From Lentisphaerota bacterium (lineage in GTDB: Bacteria; Verrucomicrobiota; Lentisphaeria; Victivallales; GWF2-50-93), in NCBI GenBank assembly GCA_025360875.1, contig JANYBI010000465.1, forward strand, positions 1-10,310: DNA of 10,310 nucleotides, written 5' to 3'. This document shows positions 1 through 8,024 of the stretch, piece by piece; within the stretch, counting starts at the first letter, position 1, and each line of letters begins with the position of its first letter. Made by a program: the position numbers and the translations under genes. The notes beneath the pieces are model-generated. The model was given only the letters and a program-made list of their open reading frames with translations. It was not told the DNA's origin and searched no databases.

Positions 1-61
1 GGAACGAACTGGACAAGCTCACCGAAACCACCTGGACAGTCGCATCGAAATGCAAGACCAG

Positions 62-70
62 AAGGAGGAG
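62..70 (+). promoter_or_regulatory. Candidate ribosome binding site for the zinc-ribbon gene
   Basis: A purine-rich AAGGAGGAG run lies 10 bases before the TTG at 81 and 16 before the ATG at 87. If it is functional it favours the TTG. The surrounding frame is open, so it may instead be part of the coding sequence of a longer gene. Confidence 0.4.
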
Positions 71-80
71 CCCTCTTTAT

Positions 81-488
81 TTGCACATGCTCAAGTATGG
101 AAAAGCCAGGTTGGCCACAAGCCTCTGCCTGATACTGACCATATCCTTATCTGCAGGATATCTGTTCTATGCCGATTTCCTTGACAGGAAAGAGATAAGC
201 CAGCCCGGTGCGCTATCAACAGTGATATGCGAAAAATGTACTATGGCATATGAGACGATGGTTGTTGACATACTGAAGGAAAAATGCATCAACTGCGGTG
301 GAGCACTGGCATATCGGCAGAAATGCAGTGAATGCGCCTACGAGTTCCCATTCAAGCAACCGGTACTTGCGGAAAATGATAGTGTCAAGAACAACATTAA
401 CAAGGATCTGGAGCTTAACAAATGTCCAAAATGCGGCTCTCTCAATACTTTTCCTGCACCAACAAGCCTTCAGCTCAACGGGCAATAG
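81..488 (+). CDS. Membrane-anchored protein with two Cys4 zinc-ribbon-like units (possibly N-terminally incomplete)
   Basis: I do not recognise this as a named family. From the TTG at 81 it encodes 135 residues: a basic N-terminus (K5, K8, R10), one hydrophobic segment at about 11-31, then a soluble part with four CxxC pairs (C50/C53, C69/C72, C82/C85, C115/C118). These look like two four-cysteine zinc ribbons. The positive-inside rule would put the cysteines outside the cytoplasm, which is unusual for zinc ribbons. The TTG start is suggested by a strong Shine-Dalgarno-like run at 62-70; an in-frame ATG lies at 87. However, the same frame has no stop back to base 3 and its codons there look coding, so the gene may begin left of the window, with the purine-rich run simply encoding arginines. 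It ends 19 bases before the REC-HPt gene, so co-transcription is likely. Function unknown; metal or redox sensing is a guess. Confidence 0.6.
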   Translation: MHMLKYGKARLATSLCLILTISLSAGYLFYADFLDRKEISQPGALSTVICEKCTMAYETMVVDILKEKCINCGGALAYRQKCSECAYEFPFKQPVLAENDSVKNNINKDLELNKCPKCGSLNTFPAPTSLQLNGQ

Positions 489-507
489 ATATCAACCGGA
501 GCGGATA

Positions 508-1275
508 ATGCATGGTACAGAATGGAAAATTAAGATACTTATTGCCGAAGACAGCCTTCTCGGCAGGAAACTTGCTGTTAAAATGATTGAGCACTGCGGG
601 CATGAGGTTGATTCGGTTGAAAATGGAAGACATGCGGTAGAGAGGGCAAACTCAAATTCCTACGATCTCATCCTGATGGACATGTTCATGCCGGAACTGA
701 ATGGCGGAGATGCGGCGCTCGAGATTTCCAAAAGCGAATTGTCGGTTCCGATCATAGCACTTAGCGGTGATGCAATAAGTTCCGGTGAACTTGCCAGATA
801 TGGAATGAAGGATTCGATACTGAAACCTCTATCCGAAAACGAGCTTGAAAGGGTCATCGCCGCCTACTGCATCAGGGATGGGAATCCGGCACAGGCAAAT
901 CCTGCGAAGGACATAGCCGCTGTCATCGCCTCATCCGAATCCGTTTTCGATGAGAAAGCCGCGCTTGAATTTGCCGGGGGTAACAAGGCATTGCTCGCTG
1001 AAATGCTAGGCATATTCGTTCAAGGGACCGAGAAAAGCATTGAAAGGCTCTCAGCGGACACCGGTTCTGGCGACATGAAGAAGGTGAAATCGGCGGCCCA
1101 CCTTATAAAAGGCGAGTCGAAGTCCATGGGAGCCCTTAAAATCTGCGGCGTTGCGGCTGAAATCAATGAGGCAGCAAAATCAGGGGACAAGGACAAATGC
1201 GCCAGAATGATTCCGGAACTTAAGGCGAAGTTCCAGGAATTCAGAGGAAAAGTTTTAAATTATCGAAGTGCCTGA
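508..1275 (+). CDS. Receiver-HPt phosphorelay protein
   Basis: A 255-residue protein with a CheY-like receiver (about 6-122) followed by a histidine phosphotransfer domain (about 145-250). The receiver has the acidic pair E14/D15, phospho-acceptor D58 in 'LILMDMFMP', S86 and K106 before proline, so it appears intact. The HPt domain has the motif 'AHLIKGESKSMGA' with phosphorylatable H198. There is no kinase or output domain, so it should be a cytoplasmic phosphoryl shuttle or sink, most likely for the hybrid kinase encoded next. The ATG at 508 is chosen because the receiver's first strand begins right after it and GGAG lies just upstream (498-501). The frame is open back to 298, but that part overlaps the upstream gene and has no receiver-like sequence. 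Its stop lies 23 bases before the kinase ATG. Domain assignment is firm; partnership with the kinase is inferred. Confidence 0.9.
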   Translation: MHGTEWKIKILIAEDSLLGRKLAVKMIEHCGHEVDSVENGRHAVERANSNSYDLILMDMFMPELNGGDAALEISKSELSVPIIALSGDAISSGELARYGMKDSILKPLSENELERVIAAYCIRDGNPAQANPAKDIAAVIASSESVFDEKAALEFAGGNKALLAEMLGIFVQGTEKSIERLSADTGSGDMKKVKSAAHLIKGESKSMGALKICGVAAEINEAAKSGDKDKCARMIPELKAKFQEFRGKVLNYRSA

Positions 1276-1298
1276 TATTGGAACTGGAAAGATTGAAT

Positions 1299-4200
1299 AT
1301 GCATATTTTTTTTACTGAACAGATGGACTTCATACAATTCCTATATGGTTTGTCCTTCATCATTCTCGCATCCATAGTCTATCTCCTGAGCAATAATGCG
1401 GCCCTGAAGTGGAAATGGTTTGCGATGTTCGCATTCCTCCAGGGGCTGGGCCACGTAGCCGGCATATTGATGAACCCCCTTGAACTTGGCTACCCATATC
1501 TTGTCGTAGACCTGACATTGTCAATCATTTCCTATTTCTGCCTTTTTGAGTTCGGACGATCAGGCCTGGAACTGGAAAAAGGCGAGAAGAACGCCGGAAA
1601 GTGGGTATATGCGATCCTTTTCTGGATGGTTGCCGCCGGAGCTTCAAAGGGAATAGAAGGGCTTGAAACTACGTCACGCTATTTCATGGCCTTTCCAGGA
1701 GCCCTGCTTTCAGCATACATACTGTCAATGACACGGCTCACAAAGCTGCAGGGTAAAAAATGTCTTCTCACCGCAGCCACCTGCATCATTCTTCTTGGAA
1801 TATCGATAACCGCGATACCGCCAAAGGCAGGTTTCCCCCCCGCGAACTACCTCAACGAGGAAACTTTCTTTTCCGCGATGATGTTCCCCGTCGAGGCATT
1901 TAACTTTCTTCTCGTAGTAATCCTGTGCGCATGCTTCAGTTATTTCTATTGGAGATGTGCAACTATGCCATACGTCGATATTTTCACCGGCAGCAAATCC
2001 AATTTCAAATATTACTTTCCCGCCCTCTTCTTCATATTCATACTCTCCGGGTGGATAGCTACACAGAAAGAGGGCATGAGGGAAGACCAGCGCCAGAAGC
2101 AGAATCTTCTCACGCTGACACGCGCCATAGCGGCTTCAATCGACCCTGGAAAGATACTCAGTCTGTCAGGCGATCGTTCGGATCTGGAAAAGAACGAATA
2201 TAAGGAGTTGAAGAGGAAACTGACTGAGATAGCCAACAGCCAGAAAAACATCAGGTTCATATATCTGATGGGCCGCAAGGATGGCGAGGTGTTTTTCTAC
2301 GTTGATACCGAACCTGACAGGAAAGCTTCAGAAAAGAACGTCCTTCAGGAGCCGCTGTCCGAACCGGGAAAGACATATCCTAAGGCAAGCAGGGAACTCA
2401 AAGCCTTATTCAAGAACGGAAAAGGATTCACCGAAGGCCCGCTTCCGGATGAATGGGGTATCTTCATATCGGGGCTTGTGCCTATATTCGCACCTGATTC
2501 AAAAGACGTGCTCGCAATCCTTGGGGCCGATGTAATCGCGCCCGACTGGAACAGATATATCGCCAGCCATAGGATGGCGCCGATCCTTACAACATTGATG
2601 TTATGCCTCCTGCTCATAATATTCTTTGTGATCCAGCAGAAGAACATGGAAGGGGCCATGGCGCTCAAATCCTCTGAAAACAGGTACCGGAGCCTTGTCG
2701 AGGGATCTCCGAATTGTGTCGAGGTCCTGGATTCCAACGGGAATTACATTTCAATAAACGAGACCGGTCTCCTTGTAAAGGGATTGTCTGAGAACGAAAC
2801 AATAGGGAAACCGTTCAGGGAAACCTGGCCCGAAGGATTCATGAGGGATATTGTAGACGAGGCCGTCAGACGCGTGCTAAGAGGCGAAAAATGCACGTTC
2901 GAAGGTGAAAGCGTCAGGATGGATGGTTCTCCAGTAACTTGGATGACGGTATTGAACCCGACCTGGAATGAGGATCAGAAAATATGCAGATTTGTTGCTA
3001 TTTCCGTAGATATAACGGAAAGGAAGCGTACGGAAAAAGCTCTTCTTGAATCAAAGGATCGCGCAGAACTTATCAATAAGATGATTCCCAGCGGACTCTT
3101 CACCGTGGACAAGGACAGGATAGTTACAAGCTGGAATGATGCCGCCGAAAAGATAACCGGATATGAGGCATCGGAAGTGATCGGGAAGAAATGCTTCATA
3201 TTCGCAGTCGATCCGTGCCTGAGCAAATGCGGCCTTTATTCTAGTGAGACAGAAAAACCGATATTCGGCAAGGAATGTGTAATGCGGAAAAAGGACGGGA
3301 CACTCGTCCATATTTCAAAAAATGCAGATATTCTCAGGGATAAGAATGGGAATATCATCGGCGGGATCGAATGCTTTGTCGACATAACTGAAAAAAAGAA
3401 AAACGAGGCTGAACTCCTCAAGAAGGACAATATTCTCGAGGCTGCGGCATATTCCGCTGAACGTCTGTTGTATGCACACCACTGGAACGAATGCATTCAG
3501 GAAATCCTCAAACGCCTCGGCACGGCGGTCGAGGCAACCCGCATCCACATATTCCAGAACAGGAAGGATCTTGATGGCAAGGTCATTTCCGCAACAGCAT
3601 TTGAATGGACAAGTTCCAATAGCATCATTGACTTCAGGAAACCTGTGCTGAAGGATGCGAACTTCGAGGATATAGGGCTGTCAAGATGGAAGAGCATCCT
3701 TGAAACCGGCAATCCAATCCATGGGACAATCAATGACTTTCCTGAAACCGAAAGGGAAATCCTCATAAGGGGCGACTGCAAATCCACCCTTGCAATCCCG
3801 GTTTTCGCCGGAACCGAATGGTGGGGTTTTATCAAGTTCGACGACTGCATAAATCCCAGGAAATGGAGCAGGACTGAAATCGATCTGCTTCACGCCATTG
3901 CCGATCTCTTCGGGTCTGCCATGATCCGTGAGAGATTCGAGAAAATGCTGAAGGATTCAAAGGACGAGGCCGAAAGCCTTAACAGGCAGCTAGAACACAG
4001 CATCCACCAGGCGAACATGCTTGCAGTTGAGGCGGAAATGGCGAATGCGGCGAAAAGTGAATTCCTCGCAAACATGTCCCATGAGATCAGGACCCCGATG
4101 AATGGCGTCATAGGAATGATCTCCCTGCTTATGGACACCGAGCTCAGCCCTGAACAGAAAAGCCTGGCTGGGACGATCAGGCAGAGCGCAGACTCCCTGC

Positions 4201-5993
4201 TCACAATAATAAATGACATATTGGACTTCTCCAAAATAGAGGCGGGAAAGCTTGATCTGACGGAAACGGACTTCGACCTCAACACCGTCATAGAGGAAGT
4301 CATGGACCTGCTTGCAGGCAAGGCAAGGGAGAAAGATCTTGAATTCAACTACCTGGCTTCTCCCGGCATGCCCACTCTCTTCAGAGGCGATGAGGTGAGA
4401 ATCAGGCAGATATTCAGCAACCTGGTGGGCAATGCCATAAAATTCACACAGCTCGGAGAGATCATATTGCGCTCGGAATTAAAGACGGATGAAATGGACA
4501 ATGCCCTGATATATTTCGAGATTCAGGATACCGGAATCGGCATATCTGCAGAGAGGATCGACTCCCTTTTCAGCGCGTTCACGCAGGCAGATTCGTCCAC
4601 CACCAGGAACTTCGGCGGGACTGGGCTCGGACTCTCGATATCAAAACGTCTTGTGGAAAAAATGGGTGGGACGATTGGAGTGAACAGCCAGGAGGGAAAA
4701 GGTTCGACATTCTGGTTTACAGTCAGGCTAGAGAAACAGAAAGTGCAGCCAAGAGATGAAGTTCCGACCGGACGTTTCCATGATATAAGGATACTGACAG
4801 TTGATGACAATGCCACAAACCGTCTTGTAATGGACAGACTTCTCGAATCATGGGAATTCAAACATGATGAAGTTGAAGATGCCCCCTCGGCGCTTAAGGC
4901 TCTTTATTCTGGAAAAGAATCCGGCAATCCATACCATGTGGCATTCCTGGACATCCTGATGCCTTCGGTAGATGGAGAGGAACTTGCGAAGGAGATAAGA
5001 AACGATCCCCGGATTTCAGGAACACCCTTGGTCATGATGTCATCGGCGGGTCCGCTTTTCGAGAAAAAGCTCAAGGAGTCCGGGCTGTTCACCTCCTCGC
5101 TGCCCAAGCCGGTCAGGAAATCACTTCTGTTCGACTGCATAGCCAGCAGCATAGGAACAGGCAAATTCATAGAAAAAGATGAAGCCGGTGGAGCCAAGGT
5201 GAAAACTGGGGAGGTTGCAGGCGGTAAAGTACTGCTCGCAGAAGATAATGAGATTAACCAGAAAGTCGCATGTGCGATTCTCGCAAAGATGGGCATAAGT
5301 GCGGAAATCGCGACAAATGGTTTCGAAGCGGTAAAGAAACTTGAAAAGAACAGATATGATCTTGTGCTCATGGACATACAGATGCCTGTGATGGACGGAT
5401 TTGAGGCGACAAAGCTCATACGTGACAGGAACTCAAAGGTGCTGGATCACGATGCGCGTATTATTGCGATGACGGCGCACGCCCTCAAGGGAGACAGGGA
5501 GAGATGCCTTGAGGCTGGAATGGACGACTATGTATCAAAACCTGTGAAGCCCAAGGATCTTGCCGATGCGATTGAACGTCAGCTCCAGGGGAAATCAGGA
5601 TTCAAGGAAACGCCGCCTGCTCCGGCATCACATGAACCGGAGAATAAGGACTTGAACAGGACCATTTTTGATCTGGAAGTCATCATGGAGAGAGTTTTCG
5701 GCGACAAGGAATTCCTGAAGGAACTGATTGAAATATTCCTGAACGACACCCCTTTGCACATCAGGGAGATCAGGACCGCCTACAAGGCGAAGGACCTTGC
5801 GGAAGTGCAGAGGGTCGCACATACCATCAAAGGCTCATCCGGGAATTTTGCGGCGCTAAGTCTCCAGAAGACAGCCCTTTCGCTGGAACAGACCTGCAAG
5901 GCTGGAGATTACAGGAAAATAGGGCTTCTAATAGATACTATCGAACTGGAGTTTGAAATATTGAAGAAGGAACTTGGAAAAATCAACATATAG
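1299..5993 (+). CDS. Hybrid sensor histidine kinase, BarA/TodS-like layout with REC-REC-HPt
   Basis: A very large (1564 residue) membrane kinase that should autophosphorylate and pass phosphate along an internal His-Asp-His chain. Domains from the N-terminus: a MASE-like region with about seven helices (10-225); a helix at about 238-254; a Cache/PDC-like extracytoplasmic sensor (255-425, 'RFIYLM...DG.V.F..D', 'PDEWGIFISGLVPIF'); a helix (428-447); PAS1 (460-577); PAS2 (588-700) with C632, C640, C644 and C660; GAF (715-880); HisKA with H928 in 'MSHEIRTPMNGVIGM'; HATPase with N-box N1041/N1045, 'DTGIGIS' and 'GGTGLGLSIS'; REC1 with D1218; REC2 with D1359; and HPt with H1508 in 'AHTIKGSSGN'. All catalytic motifs look intact. 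The start is ATG 1299, preceded by GGAAAG at 1286-1291. An in-frame TTG at 1278, two bases after the previous stop, would add seven residues; ATG 1323 is another option. Signal unknown. Confidence 0.93.
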   Translation: MHIFFTEQMDFIQFLYGLSFIILASIVYLLSNNAALKWKWFAMFAFLQGLGHVAGILMNPLELGYPYLVVDLTLSIISYFCLFEFGRSGLELEKGEKNAGKWVYAILFWMVAAGASKGIEGLETTSRYFMAFPGALLSAYILSMTRLTKLQGKKCLLTAATCIILLGISITAIPPKAGFPPANYLNEETFFSAMMFPVEAFNFLLVVILCACFSYFYWRCATMPYVDIFTGSKSNFKYYFPALFFIFILSGWIATQKEGMREDQRQKQNLLTLTRAIAASIDPGKILSLSGDRSDLEKNEYKELKRKLTEIANSQKNIRFIYLMGRKDGEVFFYVDTEPDRKASEKNVLQEPLSEPGKTYPKASRELKALFKNGKGFTEGPLPDEWGIFISGLVPIFAPDSKDVLAILGADVIAPDWNRYIASHRMAPILTTLMLCLLLIIFFVIQQKNMEGAMALKSSENRYRSLVEGSPNCVEVLDSNGNYISINETGLLVKGLSENETIGKPFRETWPEGFMRDIVDEAVRRVLRGEKCTFEGESVRMDGSPVTWMTVLNPTWNEDQKICRFVAISVDITERKRTEKALLESKDRAELINKMIPSGLFTVDKDRIVTSWNDAAEKITGYEASEVIGKKCFIFAVDPCLSKCGLYSSETEKPIFGKECVMRKKDGTLVHISKNADILRDKNGNIIGGIECFVDITEKKKNEAELLKKDNILEAAAYSAERLLYAHHWNECIQEILKRLGTAVEATRIHIFQNRKDLDGKVISATAFEWTSSNSIIDFRKPVLKDANFEDIGLSRWKSILETGNPIHGTINDFPETEREILIRGDCKSTLAIPVFAGTEWWGFIKFDDCINPRKWSRTEIDLLHAIADLFGSAMIRERFEKMLKDSKDEAESLNRQLEHSIHQANMLAVEAEMANAAKSEFLANMSHEIRTPMNGVIGMISLLMDTELSPEQKSLAGTIRQSADSLLTIINDILDFSKIEAGKLDLTETDFDLNTVIEEVMDLLAGKAREKDLEFNYLASPGMPTLFRGDEVRIRQIFSNLVGNAIKFTQLGEIILRSELKTDEMDNALIYFEIQDTGIGISAERIDSLFSAFTQADSSTTRNFGGTGLGLSISKRLVEKMGGTIGVNSQEGKGSTFWFTVRLEKQKVQPRDEVPTGRFHDIRILTVDDNATNRLVMDRLLESWEFKHDEVEDAPSALKALYSGKESGNPYHVAFLDILMPSVDGEELAKEIRNDPRISGTPLVMMSSAGPLFEKKLKESGLFTSSLPKPVRKSLLFDCIASSIGTGKFIEKDEAGGAKVKTGEVAGGKVLLAEDNEINQKVACAILAKMGISAEIATNGFEAVKKLEKNRYDLVLMDIQMPVMDGFEATKLIRDRNSKVLDHDARIIAMTAHALKGDRERCLEAGMDDYVSKPVKPKDLADAIERQLQGKSGFKETPPAPASHEPENKDLNRTIFDLEVIMERVFGDKEFLKELIEIFLNDTPLHIREIRTAYKAKDLAEVQRVAHTIKGSSGNFAALSLQKTALSLEQTCKAGDYRKIGLLIDTIELEFEILKKELGKINI

Positions 5994-5997
5994 GAGA
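5992..5997 (+). promoter_or_regulatory. Ribosome binding site overlapping the kinase stop codon
   Basis: AGGAGA lies 8 bases before the ATG at 6006 and shares bases with the TAG at 5991-5993. This fixes the start of the response regulator and suggests translational coupling with the kinase gene. Confidence 0.7.
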
Positions 5998-6005
5998 ATT
6001 CGCAA

Positions 6006-6617
6006 ATGCAATTCAAAATACTCATAGCCGACGATGACAATGTGACACGGAGACTTGTCGAGAACGTCCTTTCAAAGAACTCATATGAAGTCATTTCCTG
6101 CAAGGATGGCATTGAAGCTTTTGAAAAACTTAAAGAGCAGGACGGACCGAAACTCGCTATTCTCGACTGGGTGATGCCAGGAATGCAGGGAATAGACATA
6201 TGCAGAAACCTGCGCAAGCTGACTTTAAAGATAAATCCATATCTGATAATCCTCACCGCCTCAAGAAATGAAAAGAAGGATGTGCTCGAGACTTTCAGGA
6301 CCGGCGCCAACGACTTCATCGAGAAGCCGTTCGATGCGAATGAGCTGCTGGCACGTGTAAAGATCGGGCAGGAGATAATAGAGCTTCATTTGGCCCTGGC
6401 TGAAAGGATAAAGGCGCTGGAGGAAGCCAACCAGCACATCAAGACCCTGCAAGGAATCCTCCCGATATGCATGCACTGCCACAACATAAGAAGTGACGAT
6501 GAGAGCTGGGAGCGCATCGAGGAATACATAACCAGAAACTCCGACGCCCAATTCAGCCACGGCCTCTGCCCGGCCTGCCGGAAAAAACATTATTCCCATC
6601 TTATGCCGGAGAAATGA
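6006..6617 (+). CDS. Response regulator with C-terminal Cys2-Cys2 (zinc-type) module
   Basis: A 203-residue protein. The receiver (about 3-122) has D9-D11, phospho-acceptor D54 in 'LAILDWVMP', T84 and K107, so it should accept phosphate, presumably from the HPt of the kinase encoded 12 bases upstream. A helical linker (about 122-148, probably coiled coil) leads to a compact module starting 'LQGILPICMHCHNIR', with C155/C158, W168, E172, Y174, then 'FSHGLCPACRKKH' with C188/C191. This tail recurs after receivers, PAS and GAF domains in many bacteria and probably binds zinc; its biochemical role is not known to me. There is no helix-turn-helix, GGDEF, HD-GYP or enzymatic output, so it probably acts through protein contacts. 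A good ribosome site, AGGAGA at 5992-5997, overlaps the kinase stop codon, which indicates coupled translation in one operon. Confidence 0.92.
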   Translation: MQFKILIADDDNVTRRLVENVLSKNSYEVISCKDGIEAFEKLKEQDGPKLAILDWVMPGMQGIDICRNLRKLTLKINPYLIILTASRNEKKDVLETFRTGANDFIEKPFDANELLARVKIGQEIIELHLALAERIKALEEANQHIKTLQGILPICMHCHNIRSDDESWERIEEYITRNSDAQFSHGLCPACRKKHYSHLMPEK

Positions 6618-6626
6618 GAGCTGAGA

Positions 6627-6659
6627 CGGTCCTTTGCGCCTATTTAACTTTAAGGACCG
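6627..6659. terminator. Hairpin between convergent genes, weak terminator candidate
   Basis: CGGTCCTT at 6627-6634 pairs perfectly with AAGGACCG at 6652-6659 around a 17-base loop. It lies between the stop of the response regulator and the last codons of the protease gene, so it could end transcription from both sides. There is no T-run after the stem on either strand, so it is not a classical intrinsic terminator. It may simply be structure, or part of a factor-dependent end. Confidence 0.3.
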
Positions 6660-7992
6660 CGGCGCGCTTCATGACGTAGAATTTGCCGTTCTTCTTTATT
6701 AGACTGACAAAAAGAGCTTCAATATTGTCGCCATGATGCCTGCTTGTAAGCACCTTCGCAACGTCAGAAGCGCTATTGACAGGAATCTCATCTAGTCTGA
6801 CAAGGATGTCGCCCCTGCTTACATTTTCCGATTCCCCCGGAAGATCACTCACGACCAGCCCGCCCTCAAATGGATACTCCAGCGCCCGTGCAAGTTTTGG
6901 CGTCAACTCCTGGAGCCCAAGACCAAGTTTCGCCATGGCCATCTCGAAACCGTCGGCATATTTGATCTTCTCCGCCTTGAACGAAAACGTTTTCGTGTCG
7001 GACGTACTGACCCGTATCTCGTCACCGGCCTGAATCTTCCATAGGATAAAACCTATATCAAGCAGACGTATGGGCCTTACTCCGTTTATCCCAAGTATCC
7101 TGTCATCTTTTTTCAATCCTGATTTTGCAGCGGGGCTTCCCTGGAATATCTCTCCGACAACGAACTCCATTGCCCCATCCTGATTTTTCCTCTGGGCAGG
7201 CACGATTCCAAGTGAAATGTCGCTGAACCTCTCGGGGATCATCCATTTTGCCAGCACGTCTTCAAGCCTCTTCACCGGTATGGCGAACCCGATTCCCTGA
7301 GCCTCCTTGAATATCGCTGTGCTGATACCTATCAGTTCGCCGTTGAGATTTATAAGCGGCCCTCCGCTGTTTCCGGGATTTATCGCGGCGTCGGTCTGGA
7401 TGATGTCCGAGAAAATGACATTGCCCTCATAAGTCGCCTTCCTGCCGCTTGCGCTGAGAACTCCCTGTGAAATGCTATGCCCCAGACCATAGGGGTTGCC
7501 GACCGCAATGACCGTCTCGCCAAGAAGAAGGTCTTCGGGTTTGGCGAATTTCATAGGCTTGAACTTTTTCCCGTCAGGCGGATTCTCGATCTTGAGCAAA
7601 GCTATGTCATTCAGATCGTCGCTGGCTATCTCCCTGGCGGTATACTGGGTGCCGTCATCCAATGTCACGGTTATCTTTGTCGCCCTGCTGACGACATGTG
7701 AGTTTGTGATGATGAGCCCGGAGGGATCGATTATGCATCCGCTTCCCAGCGAAGTAGTGTTCACGGCCCCCTGCTCCGCAAAGAAATCCCTGAACATGCT
7801 TTCAAACGGATCATTCGCCCCCCAACGTGAATATGGGCGGGATACGATCCGCTCCGTACCTATGTTTACAACTGATGGCAGGACCTCTGAAACCGCCTTG
7901 ACGACAGGGGTGATCCTCAGGTTTTCCGTCTCCGCTGGAAAAACAGCGGCTGAAAACAAAAACGCAATAACTAGTGGAATAAATATTTTCAT
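6640..7992 (-). CDS. HtrA/DegP-family periplasmic serine protease with two PDZ domains
   Basis: A 450-residue protein, close to the usual DegP/DegQ length. Family members degrade or refold damaged envelope proteins. Residues 1-20 form a signal peptide (MK, hydrophobic core, cleavage probably after 'FPA'), so the mature protein is periplasmic. The trypsin-like domain (about 28-245) has the catalytic triad H99 ('TNSHVV'), D129 ('DLNDIALLKI') and S209 ('NPGNSGGPL'). PDZ1 spans about 255-340 ('GSPAAKSGLKKDDRILGINGV') and PDZ2 about 350-445 ('VSRGDILVRLDEIPV'). Between signal peptide and protease core there is a DPFESMFRDFF stretch typical of the family. C86 replaces the more common valine in 'GSGxIID'. 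The start is supported by CGAGGT (8002-8007, read on this strand) 9 bases upstream. Transcribed convergently with the phosphorelay operon and divergently from the DUF2851 gene. I leave out a symbol because DegP, DegQ and DegS-type roles cannot be separated here. Confidence 0.94.
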   Translation of the reverse strand: MKIFIPLVIAFLFSAAVFPAETENLRITPVVKAVSEVLPSVVNIGTERIVSRPYSRWGANDPFESMFRDFFAEQGAVNTTSLGSGCIIDPSGLIITNSHVVSRATKITVTLDDGTQYTAREIASDDLNDIALLKIENPPDGKKFKPMKFAKPEDLLLGETVIAVGNPYGLGHSISQGVLSASGRKATYEGNVIFSDIIQTDAAINPGNSGGPLINLNGELIGISTAIFKEAQGIGFAIPVKRLEDVLAKWMIPERFSDISLGIVPAQRKNQDGAMEFVVGEIFQGSPAAKSGLKKDDRILGINGVRPIRLLDIGFILWKIQAGDEIRVSTSDTKTFSFKAEKIKYADGFEMAMAKLGLGLQELTPKLARALEYPFEGGLVVSDLPGESENVSRGDILVRLDEIPVNSASDVAKVLTSRHHGDNIEALFVSLIKKNGKFYVMKRAAVLKVK

Positions 7993-8024
7993 TTTACAAT
8001 TACCTCGTTATCTTAACTGCCAGG

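Noticed and set aside
298..507. N-terminal extension of the REC-HPt frame upstream of 508.
   Set aside because: It overlaps the cysteine-rich gene in another frame, has composition unlike a protein domain, and the receiver fold begins right at ATG 508, which has its own ribosome site.
4904..5419. 171-codon open frame antisense to the kinase receivers, with similar ones at 3890-4348 and 3497-3850.
   Set aside because: Serine- and phenylalanine-rich shadow translations of intact kinase domains, with no motifs or initiation signals.
6627..6659. The convergent hairpin as a firm intrinsic terminator.
   Set aside because: The stem is perfect but only 8 bp with a 17-base loop and no T-run, so it is kept only as a low-confidence feature.
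6640..7992. The possibility that the protease is an inactive HtrA homologue.
   Set aside because: H99, D129 and S209 lie in intact family motifs, and the signal peptide and both PDZ domains are complete.
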